Below are positions 14,412 through 22,108 of a stretch of DNA of 22,108 nt, in pieces. The first letter of the stretch is position 1. Each line of letters starts with the position of its first letter. Both the position numbers and the translations under genes were made by a program. Where the stretch lies: positions 1 to 22,108 of the forward strand of contig JAQUQP010000011.1 in NCBI GenBank assembly GCA_028716025.1, read 5' to 3'. This stretch comes from a bacterium. Its GTDB lineage: Bacteria; UBA6262. The notes beneath the pieces were generated by a model. The model was not told the DNA's origin, did no database searches, and saw only the letters and a program-made list of their open reading frames with translations.

Positions 14412-15518
14412 ATGCGGCAGCTTCATCAATTTCATCATCCTGATCTGAATATGTTCGGGGTCACTGTGGCGTTGGTTATTTTTGGGCTGGTGATGATCTA
14501 TTCATCAAGCGCAATTTTTGCGTCGCAGCAATATAATAATAGCTGGTATTTTTTTCAGAAGCAGATGTTGTGGGCCTTGGCTGGCTTCGCTGCCTTTTTT
14601 ATGCTCATGAAAACCGATTACCATGTATTACAGCGTTATTCCCGGGTTTTGATTTTCATTTCAATTGTTTTATTGGTTCTAGTGTTGACTGGTATTTTCG
14701 GGAGGGAAGTAGGAGGAGCCAAGCGTTGGATCAGACTGGGGCCGGTCAGTTTCCAGCCATCGGAACTGGCGAAGATCAGTCTGCTTATTTATATCGCTGA
14801 TTATCTGGATCGCAAACAAAGCAAGATAAGCAAAGTGCTAAAAGGTGTAGCTCCGATCTTAATGATAATGGGACTCATCTGCGGCTTGATCCTGGTAGAA
14901 CCGGATATGGGCACCAGTGTTAGCTTGGGTGTAGTTTCAGTAAGCATGCTTTTTGTAGGTGGATTAAGCGCCTGGTATCTGGGCAGCCTGGTATTAATGG
15001 CTATCCCTTTATTCGCATATTTGGTAGTGACTAAACCATATCGACTGCGCCGTCTCATGGCTTTTTTTGATCCCTGGGCTGACCCGCAAAATGTAGGCTA
15101 TCAAATCATACAATCATTAATAGCTCTGGGTTCCGGCGGTTTTCTGGGCATGGGACTGGGTAACAGCAAACAAAAATTACTCTATTTACCGGCTGCCCAC
15201 ACGGATTTCATTTTTCCGATTATCGGCGAAGAACTGGGATTTATCGGAGCTTTTAGCATTGTCATCCTTTTTTTTGTCTTTGCTTGGCGCGGTATGAAGA
15301 TAGCTTTTCATGCGCCTGACCTTTTTGGCAGTATGCTGGCAGGAGGGATCACTTTGATGATCGTCTTGCAAGCGATCATCAACATCGGTGTTTCCTGTGC
15401 TTTATTCCCGACCAAAGGATTACCTTTACCTTTAGTCAGTTATGGTGGTTCCAATCTGGCTTTTACCCTGGCCAGCATCGGGATCTTGTTGAATATATCA
15501 CGACAAACAACGAAGTAA
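14412..15518 (+). CDS. ftsW: Septal peptidoglycan polymerase FtsW (SEDS family)
   Basis: This 368-aa polytopic inner-membrane glycosyltransferase polymerises lipid II at the septum together with FtsI. About ten hydrophobic helices are present. SEDS landmarks include the KRWIRLGPVSFQPSELAK segment (near residue 105), EPDMGTS with its catalytic-site Asp, GSGGFLGMGLG, AAHTDFIFPIIGEELGF and the C-terminal LPLVSYGGSNL. Position between murD and murG supports FtsW over RodA. CAGAGG lies 6-11 nt before ATG 14412. Confidence 0.96.
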   Translation: MRQLHQFHHPDLNMFGVTVALVIFGLVMIYSSSAIFASQQYNNSWYFFQKQMLWALAGFAAFFMLMKTDYHVLQRYSRVLIFISIVLLVLVLTGIFGREVGGAKRWIRLGPVSFQPSELAKISLLIYIADYLDRKQSKISKVLKGVAPILMIMGLICGLILVEPDMGTSVSLGVVSVSMLFVGGLSAWYLGSLVLMAIPLFAYLVVTKPYRLRRLMAFFDPWADPQNVGYQIIQSLIALGSGGFLGMGLGNSKQKLLYLPAAHTDFIFPIIGEELGFIGAFSIVILFFVFAWRGMKIAFHAPDLFGSMLAGGITLMIVLQAIINIGVSCALFPTKGLPLPLVSYGGSNLAFTLASIGILLNISRQTTK

Positions 15519-15524
15519 AGAACA

Positions 15525-15640
15525 AATACTAAATTCAAAGCTCCAAATTCTAAACAAATTCTAATGTTCTAAATGTTTTGAAATTTAAATTTTGATAATT
15601 TGATATTGTTTAGGGTTTAGGATTTCGAAATTAGTGCTTA
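15525..15640. repeat. TTTAG-word foldback between ftsW and murG
   Basis: Left-arm words such as AAATTCTAAACAAATTC are answered downstream by GATATTGTTTAGGGTTTAGG. CTAAACAA (15550-15557) and TTGTTTAG (15606-15613) are perfect inverted copies, and AAATTTAAATTT (15581-15592) is a central palindrome. The same words occur before murC, ftsA and rnpB. No protein or T-run terminator is seen. Confidence 0.6.
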
Positions 15641-15661
15641 AATTGTAGTCAGAGAGGCATT

Positions 15662-16741
15662 ATGCGGGTTCTGATCGTGGCCGGCGGTACCGGAGGACAC
15701 TTGTACCCGGGCATCAGCGTGGCTAATAAATTAGTAGACCAAGGTCATCAAGTATTAATGGTGATCCGGGATAAAGATATGGAACGGGAAATCGTTTCCA
15801 AATATCACCTTAAATTCGCCACCATTGCGGGTGTCGGTTTAAAAAAAAGTATCGCCGGGTTTTTTAAATTTGGGCTTCAGCTTATAAAGGGATTCAGACA
15901 GGCGGGAAACATCTTGGCCAGTTTCGAACCTGAAGTGATCCTGGCGTTTGGAAATTATCTTTCTTTGCCTATCACTCTGGCCGGCCATCGGCGCAATATT
16001 CCGGTGGTGCTGCATGAACAAAATTGCCTGCCGGGGAAAGCTACCAGGTTCCTGGCTAAAAAGGCGATAAAAATTTGTCTCAGTTTTAATGAATCGATCG
16101 ATTACCTGGAAAAGTTCAAGTCAAAAATAGTGGTCACGGGAAATCCTTTACGGTCGGAGATGATCGCCACAGGGGTAGCCCCAACCGATAAACAGATTAA
16201 AAATATTCTAGTATTTGGCGGTAGCCAGGGCGCTCATAGTATCAATATGGCCATGATCAATGCTTTAGACCGAATGGAATTAGTGCGGACCAAAGTGACT
16301 ATAACTCATTTAACCGGAACTAAAGACCTGTCCCTGGCGGAAGATGGTTACCGGGAACGCAATTTCGACGTTTTGCTTGCCGCTTATATGCATGATATGC
16401 AGGAAGCCTATTCTAAAGCCAGTCTAGTGATAGCCCGGGCGGGAGCGGCTACTTTGTCTGAGTTAGCCTTTTATGGTTTGCCGTCGATATTGGTACCATA
16501 TCCATTTGCCGCGGAAGATCACCAGCGGATCAATGCTAACGTGTTGGTCAGATCAGGCGCCGCGCGCATGATCCTGGACCGGGATTTGAATGGTGAAATC
16601 CTGGCGAATAATATTATAGAAATAATCCAGAATGAGACGGCTTTAAAACAGATGTCTGCCGCGGCCAGAAAACTAGCCCAGCCGCAGGCAGCGGAGAATA
16701 TAGCAAATGTTCTAACTGAAATTATAAATACGAAATCCTAA
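15662..16741 (+). CDS. murG: Lipid II synthase MurG (GlcNAc transferase)
   Basis: This 359-aa peripheral membrane glycosyltransferase adds GlcNAc from UDP-GlcNAc to lipid I, yielding lipid II. It has the two-domain GT-B fold. GGTGGHLYPG (8-17) is the N-terminal G-loop, HEQN is at 118-121, GGSQGAHSIN (186-195) is the second G-loop, and the donor site RAGAATLSELAFYG (259-272) contains Glu267, followed by PFAAEDHQ. AGAGAGG precedes ATG 15662. Repeat-rich spacers flank the gene on both sides. Confidence 0.97.
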   Translation: MRVLIVAGGTGGHLYPGISVANKLVDQGHQVLMVIRDKDMEREIVSKYHLKFATIAGVGLKKSIAGFFKFGLQLIKGFRQAGNILASFEPEVILAFGNYLSLPITLAGHRRNIPVVLHEQNCLPGKATRFLAKKAIKICLSFNESIDYLEKFKSKIVVTGNPLRSEMIATGVAPTDKQIKNILVFGGSQGAHSINMAMINALDRMELVRTKVTITHLTGTKDLSLAEDGYRERNFDVLLAAYMHDMQEAYSKASLVIARAGAATLSELAFYGLPSILVPYPFAAEDHQRINANVLVRSGAARMILDRDLNGEILANNIIEIIQNETALKQMSAAARKLAQPQAAENIANVLTEIINTKS

Positions 16742-16744
16742 ATG

Positions 16745-16868
16745 ATATATAAATTCGAAATACTAATATCGAAACTCTAAACAAATACAAAATTACAAAT
16801 TCTAAACGAGTTTAGATATTTAATATTGTTTAGAACTTAGAAATTCGATATTAGAATTTGTATTTAAG
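16745..16868. repeat. TTTAG-word foldback between murG and murC
   Basis: This is the clearest member of the family. CTAATATCGAA (16763-16773) pairs perfectly with TTCGATATTAG (16844-16854). Inside it CTAAACAA (16777-16784) pairs with TTGTTTAG (16826-16833). At the centre CTAAAC (16802-16807) pairs with GTTTAG (16810-16815). The three nested stems share one centre, implying a roughly 92-nt foldback in the mRNA or DNA. Confidence 0.75.
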
Positions 16869-16881
16869 AATTGGGGAAATC

Positions 16882-18270
16882 ATGTTTAAGAAGTTCCAGC
16901 ATATTCATTTTGTTGGTATCGGTGGTTCAGGGATGAGTGGTATAGCAGAAGTACTGCTAACCCTGGGATATAAAGTATCTGGGTCTGATCTGAAAGAAAC
17001 TGATACTGTTAGCCGGCTGAGGTCGCTGGGCGGGGAAATTTTTATCGGTCACCGGGAATCGAATGTAAAAAATAGTGATGTAGTAGTGGTTTCAACCGCT
17101 ATTAATACTAGTAATATAGAAGTAACCGCAGCCATTCGTGATAAAATACCCGTTATTCCGAGAATTGAGATGCTGGCTGAACTTATGCGATTGAAATATG
17201 GGGTAGCTATAGCCGGCACACACGGCAAGACCACGACTACCTCTTTAGTAGCTCTGGTCTTAGCTAAAGGTGGTCTGGACCCAACCGCTATTATTGGAGG
17301 TAAGCTGAATAATATTGGCAGTCATGCCAAGCTTGGTCAGGGAGAATACCTGGTAGCGGAAGCAGACGAGAGCGATGGTTCTTTCCTGAAGCTTACTTCG
17401 ACTATAGGCGTAATAACCAATATAGATAATGACCATCTTGATTATTGGAAGTCTATAGAAAAATTGCACCAGGGCTTCATAGATTTCGCCAATAAAGTGC
17501 CATTTTACGGTAGTACTATAGTATGCGGAGATGATCTTGGTGTACGCCAGATCCTGTCCCAAATCAAACGAAGATATATTACCTATGGCTTGGCAGTAAA
17601 CCAGATGAGCAATCATGATCTGATCGCCCATGATATTGAGTTTGCCGGATTTGGTACCCAGTTTGAAGTAGTTTATAATGAAAATAATCTTGGCCAGATT
17701 AAATTACAGGTACCCGGACTGCATAATGTTTATAATGCCCTGGCTGCTATTGGCGTAGGATTAGAGTTGGGGATACCTTTTGACGTGATCAAAGAAGGAT
17801 TAGGCGAATTCAGGGGAGTGGTCAGGCGTTTACAGTTAAAGGGAGAAATTAACAAGGTCGTGGTCATGGATGATTACGGACATCATCCGACTGAGATCAG
17901 GGCCACTTTGGACGCGGTTAAGCGCTATTGGAAAGGCCGTCTGGTTGTCGTGTTCCAGCCGCATCGTTTTTCCAGGACTAAATTACTGGCAGAGGAATTC
18001 GGCAGTGTTTTTAGCCAGGCTGATGAACTTTTCATTATGGATATTTACTCAGCGGGAGAAAAATTCATTCCCGGTGTTGATGCCCAGTTGCTGATCAATA
18101 CGGTAAGAAAAAACGGCTATGATAAAGTCCGTCATTTACCCGGCCGTAAAGAAGCAGTCGAATTCCTGGCACTAAATGCCAAGCCCGGGGACCTGATCCT
18201 TACCCTGGGAGCCGGTGATGTTTGGAAAACTGGGGAAGAGTTGTTAGAAGTTCTGAAAAGTAAAAAATAG
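16882..18270 (+). CDS. murC: UDP-MurNAc:L-alanine ligase MurC
   Basis: This 462-aa cytoplasmic ATP-dependent ligase adds the first amino acid, L-Ala, to UDP-MurNAc. GIGGSGMSG (12-20) is the N-terminal UDP-binding loop and GTHGKTTTT (112-120) the P-loop. [28 protein letters not shown] and DDYGHHPTEI are MurC-specific. ATG 16882 is chosen because GGGGAA lies just upstream and the protein then begins directly before the first strand. An in-frame TTG at 16858 would add eight residues derived from the repeat. Order murG-murC-murB-ddl is as in many diderms. Confidence 0.96.
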   Translation: MFKKFQHIHFVGIGGSGMSGIAEVLLTLGYKVSGSDLKETDTVSRLRSLGGEIFIGHRESNVKNSDVVVVSTAINTSNIEVTAAIRDKIPVIPRIEMLAELMRLKYGVAIAGTHGKTTTTSLVALVLAKGGLDPTAIIGGKLNNIGSHAKLGQGEYLVAEADESDGSFLKLTSTIGVITNIDNDHLDYWKSIEKLHQGFIDFANKVPFYGSTIVCGDDLGVRQILSQIKRRYITYGLAVNQMSNHDLIAHDIEFAGFGTQFEVVYNENNLGQIKLQVPGLHNVYNALAAIGVGLELGIPFDVIKEGLGEFRGVVRRLQLKGEINKVVVMDDYGHHPTEIRATLDAVKRYWKGRLVVVFQPHRFSRTKLLAEEFGSVFSQADELFIMDIYSAGEKFIPGVDAQLLINTVRKNGYDKVRHLPGRKEAVEFLALNAKPGDLILTLGAGDVWKTGEELLEVLKSKK

Positions 18271-18273
18271 GCG

Positions 18274-18362
18274 ATCAGGTAATCAGGAAACCAGGAAGTG
18301 GACATCAGGATAGCAGGAAATTCCTGATACCCTGATACCCTGATACCCTGATATTCTGATAG
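18274..18362. repeat. 8-nt-phased inverted and tandem repeat between murC and murB
   Basis: The right half has five tandem 8-nt units from 18323 to 18362: CCTGATAC three times, then CCTGATAT and TCTGATAG. The left half carries the complement word: CAGG at 18276, 18284, 18292, 18306 and 18314, mostly 8 nt apart. The centre CAGGAAATTCCTG (18314-18326) is a perfect palindrome around one base. The whole 89-nt block can fold back in several 8-nt registers. Confidence 0.8.
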
Positions 18363-18391
18363 ACGTATTTAATTTCGAACGAGGGAACCCC

Positions 18392-19237
18392 ATGGAATTA
18401 AAAAACTTAACAACATTTCATATCGGGGGCCGGGCCCAATACTTTTATATTGTCAATTCAGTCCAAGAATTGCAAGAGAGACTGGCATACATTCGCCGCA
18501 AAAAGATGAAATACTATATCCTTGGCTGTGGTTCTAATATTTTGGTCCATGACCAGGTGCTGAAAGGCGCAGTGGTTAAGCTGGGTCCGGGATTCTCCAA
18601 AATAGAGAAAAGGGGTAACTCTTTGATCGCTGGCGGAGCGGTGACGGTAGCTAAACTTTTATCATATTGCCGTGCCAATGATCTGTCCGGGGCTGAGTTT
18701 CTCTGGGGTATACCGGGTACTTTGGGCGGAGCCGTTAAGGGTAATGCCGGAACCAAGGATAAAGGTATTTCCAGTATTGTTAAAAGCTTAACCGGGGTCT
18801 CCGGCCTGGGGAAAATTGAACATTTCCCAGCTGAAAAGATATTCTTCAGCTACCGGGGATCGAATATCGGTGACATATTTATTATTACCGCGGTGGAATT
18901 GGCTTTACATAAAAGTTCTAAACATGTTATAAAGAAGAAAATAGATACATACAGGAAACTACGCAGCCAGCAGCCAAAAGGTTATTCTGCCGGTTGTGTT
19001 TTTAAAAATCCTTCTGGGCAGAGCGCCGGAGCGCTTATTGATTTTGCCGGTTTAAAAGGGAAAACTAGGAGTGGCGCGACAGTTTCGCCCAAGCATGCTA
19101 ATTTTATAATAAATATGAATGGTCGGGCTAAAGCTAAAAATGTTTGGGAGCTGATCACCTTGATACAAAAAACAGTCCAGCAAACGAGCGGAATAACTCT
19201 GGAGCTGGAAATAAAAACCTGGGGTGAGTTTAAGTAA
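18392..19237 (+). CDS. murB: UDP-N-acetylenolpyruvoylglucosamine reductase MurB
   Basis: This 281-aa FAD- and NADPH-dependent cytoplasmic enzyme forms UDP-MurNAc. The FAD-binding part shows TTFHIGG (7-13), GCGSNILV (45-52) and GIPGTLGGAVKGNAG (106-120). SYRGSNI (143-149) and the C-terminal lid without the E. coli type I insertion place it with type II MurB. SAGCVFKNP (199-207) has Cys202 where the proton donor is commonly Ser. ATG 18392 follows GAGGG. The protein starts only six residues before TTFHIGG, so the usual N-terminal helix is short or missing; an in-frame stop in the repeat upstream rules out a long extension. Confidence 0.94.
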   Translation: MELKNLTTFHIGGRAQYFYIVNSVQELQERLAYIRRKKMKYYILGCGSNILVHDQVLKGAVVKLGPGFSKIEKRGNSLIAGGAVTVAKLLSYCRANDLSGAEFLWGIPGTLGGAVKGNAGTKDKGISSIVKSLTGVSGLGKIEHFPAEKIFFSYRGSNIGDIFIITAVELALHKSSKHVIKKKIDTYRKLRSQQPKGYSAGCVFKNPSGQSAGALIDFAGLKGKTRSGATVSPKHANFIINMNGRAKAKNVWELITLIQKTVQQTSGITLELEIKTWGEFK

Positions 19238-19239
19238 AA

Positions 19240-19270
19240 CAGATGGCGGACGGCAGATGGTGGTTCGCGG
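19240..19270. repeat. CAGATGG-word repeat between murB and ddl
   Basis: CAGATGGCGG (19240-19249) and CAGATGGTGG (19254-19263) are near-identical words 14 nt apart, followed by TTCGCGG. This occupies most of the 57-nt spacer before the ddl ribosome site. Confidence 0.5.
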
Positions 19271-19294
19271 CAAAAGATTTTGGAGGATGTATAA

Positions 19295-20209
19295 GTGAAA
19301 TTGGCAGATTTGAAACGAAAAAATATTGGTGTGCTGATGGGGGGCACTTCAAGTGAACGGGAAATTTCTTTAAAAACCGGCCGGTCCATATACAAGGCTT
19401 TAAAGGAAATGGGATATAAGGCCATAGCTATCGACGTAGGAAAAAATATAGTCTCCGATCTAAAGAGGAAAAAGATCGGTTTGGCTTTTATTGCTTTGCA
19501 TGGGCCATTAGGAGAAGACGGTACGATCCAGGGACTATTGGAAGTATTAGGTATTCCCTATACCGGCAGCGGGGTATTGTCCAGTGCTTTAGCGATGGAT
19601 AAAGCAAAAACCAAAGAAGTGTTTTTAGCTTTTAAGATCCCAACCCCAACCTGGCAGATGGTAAAAAAAGGCCAACAGGTGAATATTCATAAATTCCCGG
19701 TTGTAGTGAAGCCTGTCCGTCAAGGCTCGGCTGTTGGTGTGAGTATTATAGAAAAGCCGGCACAGCTGCCCCTGGCTTTGCGACAAAGCTTCCGTTATGA
19801 TAATAGGTCTATAATCGAGCAGTATATCGCTGGCTTGGAATTGACAGTAGGGATATTGGACAACCGGCCATTGCCGGTGATCAGGATCATCCCCCAAAAT
19901 AAATTCTACGATTTTGAATCAAAATATGCTCCTGGTGGTAGCCGGCATCTTATCCCGGCGGGTATTTCCCCCGCGTTGGAGAAGAAAGCCGGATTTTTAG
20001 GTCTGGCAGCACACCAAGCTTTGGGTTGCCGTGGAGCTACCAGGGTTGATATGATTCTGGACAAACAGGGCAGGTTATTTGTCCTGGAAGTGAATACCAT
20101 TCCGGGTATGACGGAAACAAGTTTATTGCCTGATGCCGCCAAAGCTGCCGGTTATAGTTTTAACACTTTGGTTCTGACTATATTGCGTGATGCCGGATTA
20201 AATAAATAG
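19295..20209 (+). CDS. ddl: D-alanine--D-alanine ligase Ddl
   Basis: This 304-aa cytoplasmic ATP-grasp enzyme makes D-Ala-D-Ala for MurF. Family motifs are MGGTSSEREISL (15-26), LHGPLGEDG (68-76), VVKPVRQGSAVGVS (137-150), FYDFESKY (204-211) and EVNTIPGMTETS (254-265). The length matches the short DdlB type usually found in dcw clusters. Translation starts at GTG 19295, with GGAGG (19282-19286) 8 nt upstream. ftsQ follows directly, its ribosome site overlapping the ddl stop codon. Confidence 0.95.
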   Translation: MKLADLKRKNIGVLMGGTSSEREISLKTGRSIYKALKEMGYKAIAIDVGKNIVSDLKRKKIGLAFIALHGPLGEDGTIQGLLEVLGIPYTGSGVLSSALAMDKAKTKEVFLAFKIPTPTWQMVKKGQQVNIHKFPVVVKPVRQGSAVGVSIIEKPAQLPLALRQSFRYDNRSIIEQYIAGLELTVGILDNRPLPVIRIIPQNKFYDFESKYAPGGSRHLIPAGISPALEKKAGFLGLAAHQALGCRGATRVDMILDKQGRLFVLEVNTIPGMTETSLLPDAAKAAGYSFNTLVLTILRDAGLNK

Positions 20210-20220
20210 GAGCGGTGAGC

Positions 20221-21018
20221 GTGCCAGCGAAAAGGGTAAGCAAAAAAAGAAAATGGAACACCCGTGTAAAAAAACGCCGGAAACAGGCTTTATATTTTAA
20301 AACGCAGGTTAGAAAAGGCGCTTTGGGTATAGGGATCCTAGCGGTTTTATTAGTAGCAGGGTGGTTCGGATATCAAAAAATAATAAACATCCTGGTCAAT
20401 AGCCAGCGGTGCATATTAACTAAAGTGGAAATAAAAAACCTTAAATATTTACCCCAGCATGAAATACTGCGTTTAGCTAACATACCTAATGGCGTGAATA
20501 TCTTTGCCTTGCCGTTAGATGATGTCGAGACGCGAATAGAGACTAATCCTCTGGTCAAAAAAGCTCAGATCGACCGGAAATGGCCGAGTGTCCTGGTTAT
20601 TAATATACAGGAACGAGAACCATTGGCTAAGATCATTGACCAGGGACAAGAATACTTGCTTGACAGCGAAGCAAAAGCGATCAAAAATCCATTATCTCAT
20701 CCAATCCCTTTGCCGGTATTATCTGGCCTGTCCCTGCAAGATACCCGGTTACCGGACTTAGTGAAATTTCTGTTTCTATTGCGCAAGCAAGGATTAGATA
20801 TTTTTCAGCAAACAGTAAGTTTTACTTTGGACACGGCTAAAGGTTTGATCGTGCAACTAAGCAGTGGCTTGACCTTGTATTGGGGAGATCTTGATGCTAA
20901 AAAAGTTGCGGAAAATATTCATCGGCTGAAACTGGTGCAGGATGATCTGGATACTAAAGGAATATCAACGCAATATATTGACTTGCGTTTCAAAAATGTG
21001 GTAGTAAAGCCACTATAG
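20221..21018 (+). CDS. ftsQ: Cell division protein FtsQ
   Basis: This 265-aa bitopic divisome scaffold protein recruits FtsL and FtsB. A very basic cytoplasmic tail (about 1-38) precedes one transmembrane helix at about 39-58 (LGIGILAVLLVAGWFGY). The periplasmic POTRA domain runs about 65-140 (KVEIKNLKYLPQHEILRLA, then WPSVLVINIQEREPLAKI), followed by the FtsQ beta domain. AGGAG (20208-20212) overlaps the ddl stop. It is 8 nt from GTG 20221 but only 2 nt from GTG 20215, so the later start is preferred. The fold and position support FtsQ; sequence conservation is low, as is usual. Confidence 0.92.
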   Translation: MPAKRVSKKRKWNTRVKKRRKQALYFKTQVRKGALGIGILAVLLVAGWFGYQKIINILVNSQRCILTKVEIKNLKYLPQHEILRLANIPNGVNIFALPLDDVETRIETNPLVKKAQIDRKWPSVLVINIQEREPLAKIIDQGQEYLLDSEAKAIKNPLSHPIPLPVLSGLSLQDTRLPDLVKFLFLLRKQGLDIFQQTVSFTLDTAKGLIVQLSSGLTLYWGDLDAKKVAENIHRLKLVQDDLDTKGISTQYIDLRFKNVVVKPL

Positions 21019-21023
21019 GAGAT

Positions 21024-21119
21024 ACAAACCCGAAATCCTAATATCAAAATACTAAATTTTAGAGTTTAGATATTTGGATTTGTTTAGAGATTAGATCTTC
21101 GAATTTAGAATTTGTATTT
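21024..21119. repeat. TTTAG-word foldback between ftsQ and ftsA
   Basis: AAATCCTAATATC (21033-21045) pairs with GATATTTGGATTT (21069-21081), 12 of 13 bases. Further words (TTTAGAGATTAGATC, TTCGAATTTAGAATTTG) resemble the spacers before murG and murC. It ends about 15 nt before the ftsA start. Confidence 0.65.
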
Positions 21120-21133
21120 GATGGGGGTATTAA

Positions 21134-22108
21134 TTGGGCAAGAATAATTTTGTAGTAGGTTTGGATGTAGGCACTAGTAAAGTTTCTGTTTGTATCGGGC
21201 AATTGAATGATAATGATCAGATCCAGATCATCGGGACCGGACAAGCTGTCAGCGAAGGGGTCAAGCAAGGCATGATTACTGATCTGGAAAGAGCGACTAA
21301 ATCGGTCAGTAAAGCCATCGAGGAAGCTGAGAAGGTGTCCGGATTGGATATAAGCGAAGTATCCCTGGGTGTTGGCGGGAGCCATATTAAAAGCCAGCAT
21401 AGCCGAGGGGTAATTGCGATCTCACGTACTGACAAGGAAATAACACCTAAAGATGTGGAGAGGGTAATTGACCAGGCCAGGGCCATTCCTGTGCCGCTGG
21501 AGCAGGAAGTTATCGATGTTTTGCCACAGCGTTACATTATCGATGACCAGGATGGTATTGTCGATCCCATAGGGATGTCCGGTATCAGGCTCGAAACCGA
21601 GGTGCTGATCATTTCCGGCGGGGTAGCCGCGATACAGAACATGGTTAAAGTGGTAAATAAAGCGGGATTACGGATAAAGGACCTGGTGGTTGGCAGTCTG
21701 GCTGTCAGTTCAAGCGTTTTACTGAAGGACGAGAAAGAACTGGGCGTAGCCTTAGTTGACATAGGTGGCGGTAAGACTGATATTGCCGTCTTTATTGAAG
21801 GGAATATACGTTATTTGGGAAGCTTGCCGGTCGGCGGCGAGCTTATTTCTAAAGATATTGCCTTTGGCTTGCGCACTTCGTTTAAAGAAGCGGAAGAAAT
21901 AAAGAAACAATATGGCTGGGCCAAAAGAGACTTGATAACCAATGCCGGTGAAATATCTGTCACCGGTATCGGCCGCAGGGAAGCCCGTAAAGTACCAGTG
22001 GAAGCATTAGTGGAAATGATTGAACCGAGGATAGAAGAGATACTGAATATTATCAACAAGGAGATCCAAAAAAGCAATTTAGCCGAACTTATTCCCAGTG
22101 GCTTGATC
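21134..22108 (+). CDS. ftsA: Cell division protein FtsA, 3' end cut by the window
   Basis: The first 325 codons of the actin-like protein that tethers FtsZ to the membrane are present. GLDVGTSKVSVCIGQ (9-23) is the phosphate 1 loop. The SHS2-type 1C domain follows (about 84-165), then DIGGGKTDIAVF as phosphate 2 and the LPVGGELISKDIAFGL segment. The window ends within PSGLI, just before the expected VxTGG adenosine motif, so the rest, including the C-terminal amphipathic helix, is missing. The start is TTG 21134. An in-frame TAA lies directly before it and GGGGG about 7 nt upstream, so no other start is plausible. ftsZ is expected downstream. Confidence 0.95.
   Translation, partial: MGKNNFVVGLDVGTSKVSVCIGQLNDNDQIQIIGTGQAVSEGVKQGMITDLERATKSVSKAIEEAEKVSGLDISEVSLGVGGSHIKSQHSRGVIAISRTDKEITPKDVERVIDQARAIPVPLEQEVIDVLPQRYIIDDQDGIVDPIGMSGIRLETEVLIISGGVAAIQNMVKVVNKAGLRIKDLVVGSLAVSSSVLLKDEKELGVALVDIGGGKTDIAVFIEGNIRYLGSLPVGGELISKDIAFGLRTSFKEAEEIKKQYGWAKRDLITNAGEISVTGIGRREARKVPVEALVEMIEPRIEEILNIINKEIQKSNLAELIPSGLI

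Noticed and set aside
18323..18362. Possible CRISPR array
   Set aside because: The repeat unit is only 8 nt with no spacers, so it is a simple tandem repeat.

Overview
This window carries most of a division and cell wall (dcw) cluster of a diderm-type bacterium, preceded by a small RNA-processing group and an AT-rich accessory insert. Every gene is on the + strand. MurE carries the DNPR signature of meso-diaminopimelate ligases, so a DAP-type peptidoglycan is predicted. TTG and GTG starts are frequent, the genetic code looks standard, and many spacers are packed with short-word repeats. Together these suggest an uncultured candidate-phylum lineage. Omnitrophota is my best but weak guess, from gene order and repeat style; I could not test it.

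Layout: (1) 1-2000: tRNA-Val(CAC), a coiled-coil zinc-ribbon protein, an RNase HI-family protein, and RNase P RNA (rnpB) followed by a stem-loop. (2) 2000-2271: no protein gene. It holds a GATTAC-type repeat, a strong intrinsic terminator and a long inverted repeat. (3) 2272-4297: two visibly AT-richer genes, a TIR-domain protein with a C-terminal winged helix and a SIR2-like protein. Both are predicted NAD-binding or NAD-cleaving folds, and they form a candidate anti-phage (Thoeris-like but non-canonical) module. A 23-24 nt degenerate direct repeat lies on both sides of the SIR2-like gene. (4) 4367-5375: a stand-alone MDR-type NAD(P)-dependent oxidoreductase with its own terminator. (5) 5385-22108: a sigma70-like promoter, a two-box MraZ operator, then mraZ-rsmH-ftsL-ftsI-murE-murF-mraY-murD-ftsW-murG-murC-murB-ddl-ftsQ-ftsA, with ftsA cut by the window end.

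The dcw genes work as one pathway. MurB and MurC-F build the cytoplasmic UDP-MurNAc-pentapeptide, with Ddl supplying D-Ala-D-Ala. MraY and MurG make lipid I and lipid II. FtsW and FtsI polymerise and cross-link at the septum. FtsL and FtsQ are divisome scaffold proteins and FtsA is the FtsZ membrane tether. MraZ is expected to repress the cluster through the operator upstream of its own gene.

The most interesting parts are the TIR-winged helix/SIR2 pair between rnpB and mraZ, and the intergenic spacers. Almost every dcw spacer longer than about 50 nt contains short-word repeats. Several are arranged as foldbacks, including an 8-nt-phased inverted repeat before murB and a recurrent TTTAG-word foldback before murG, murC and ftsA.
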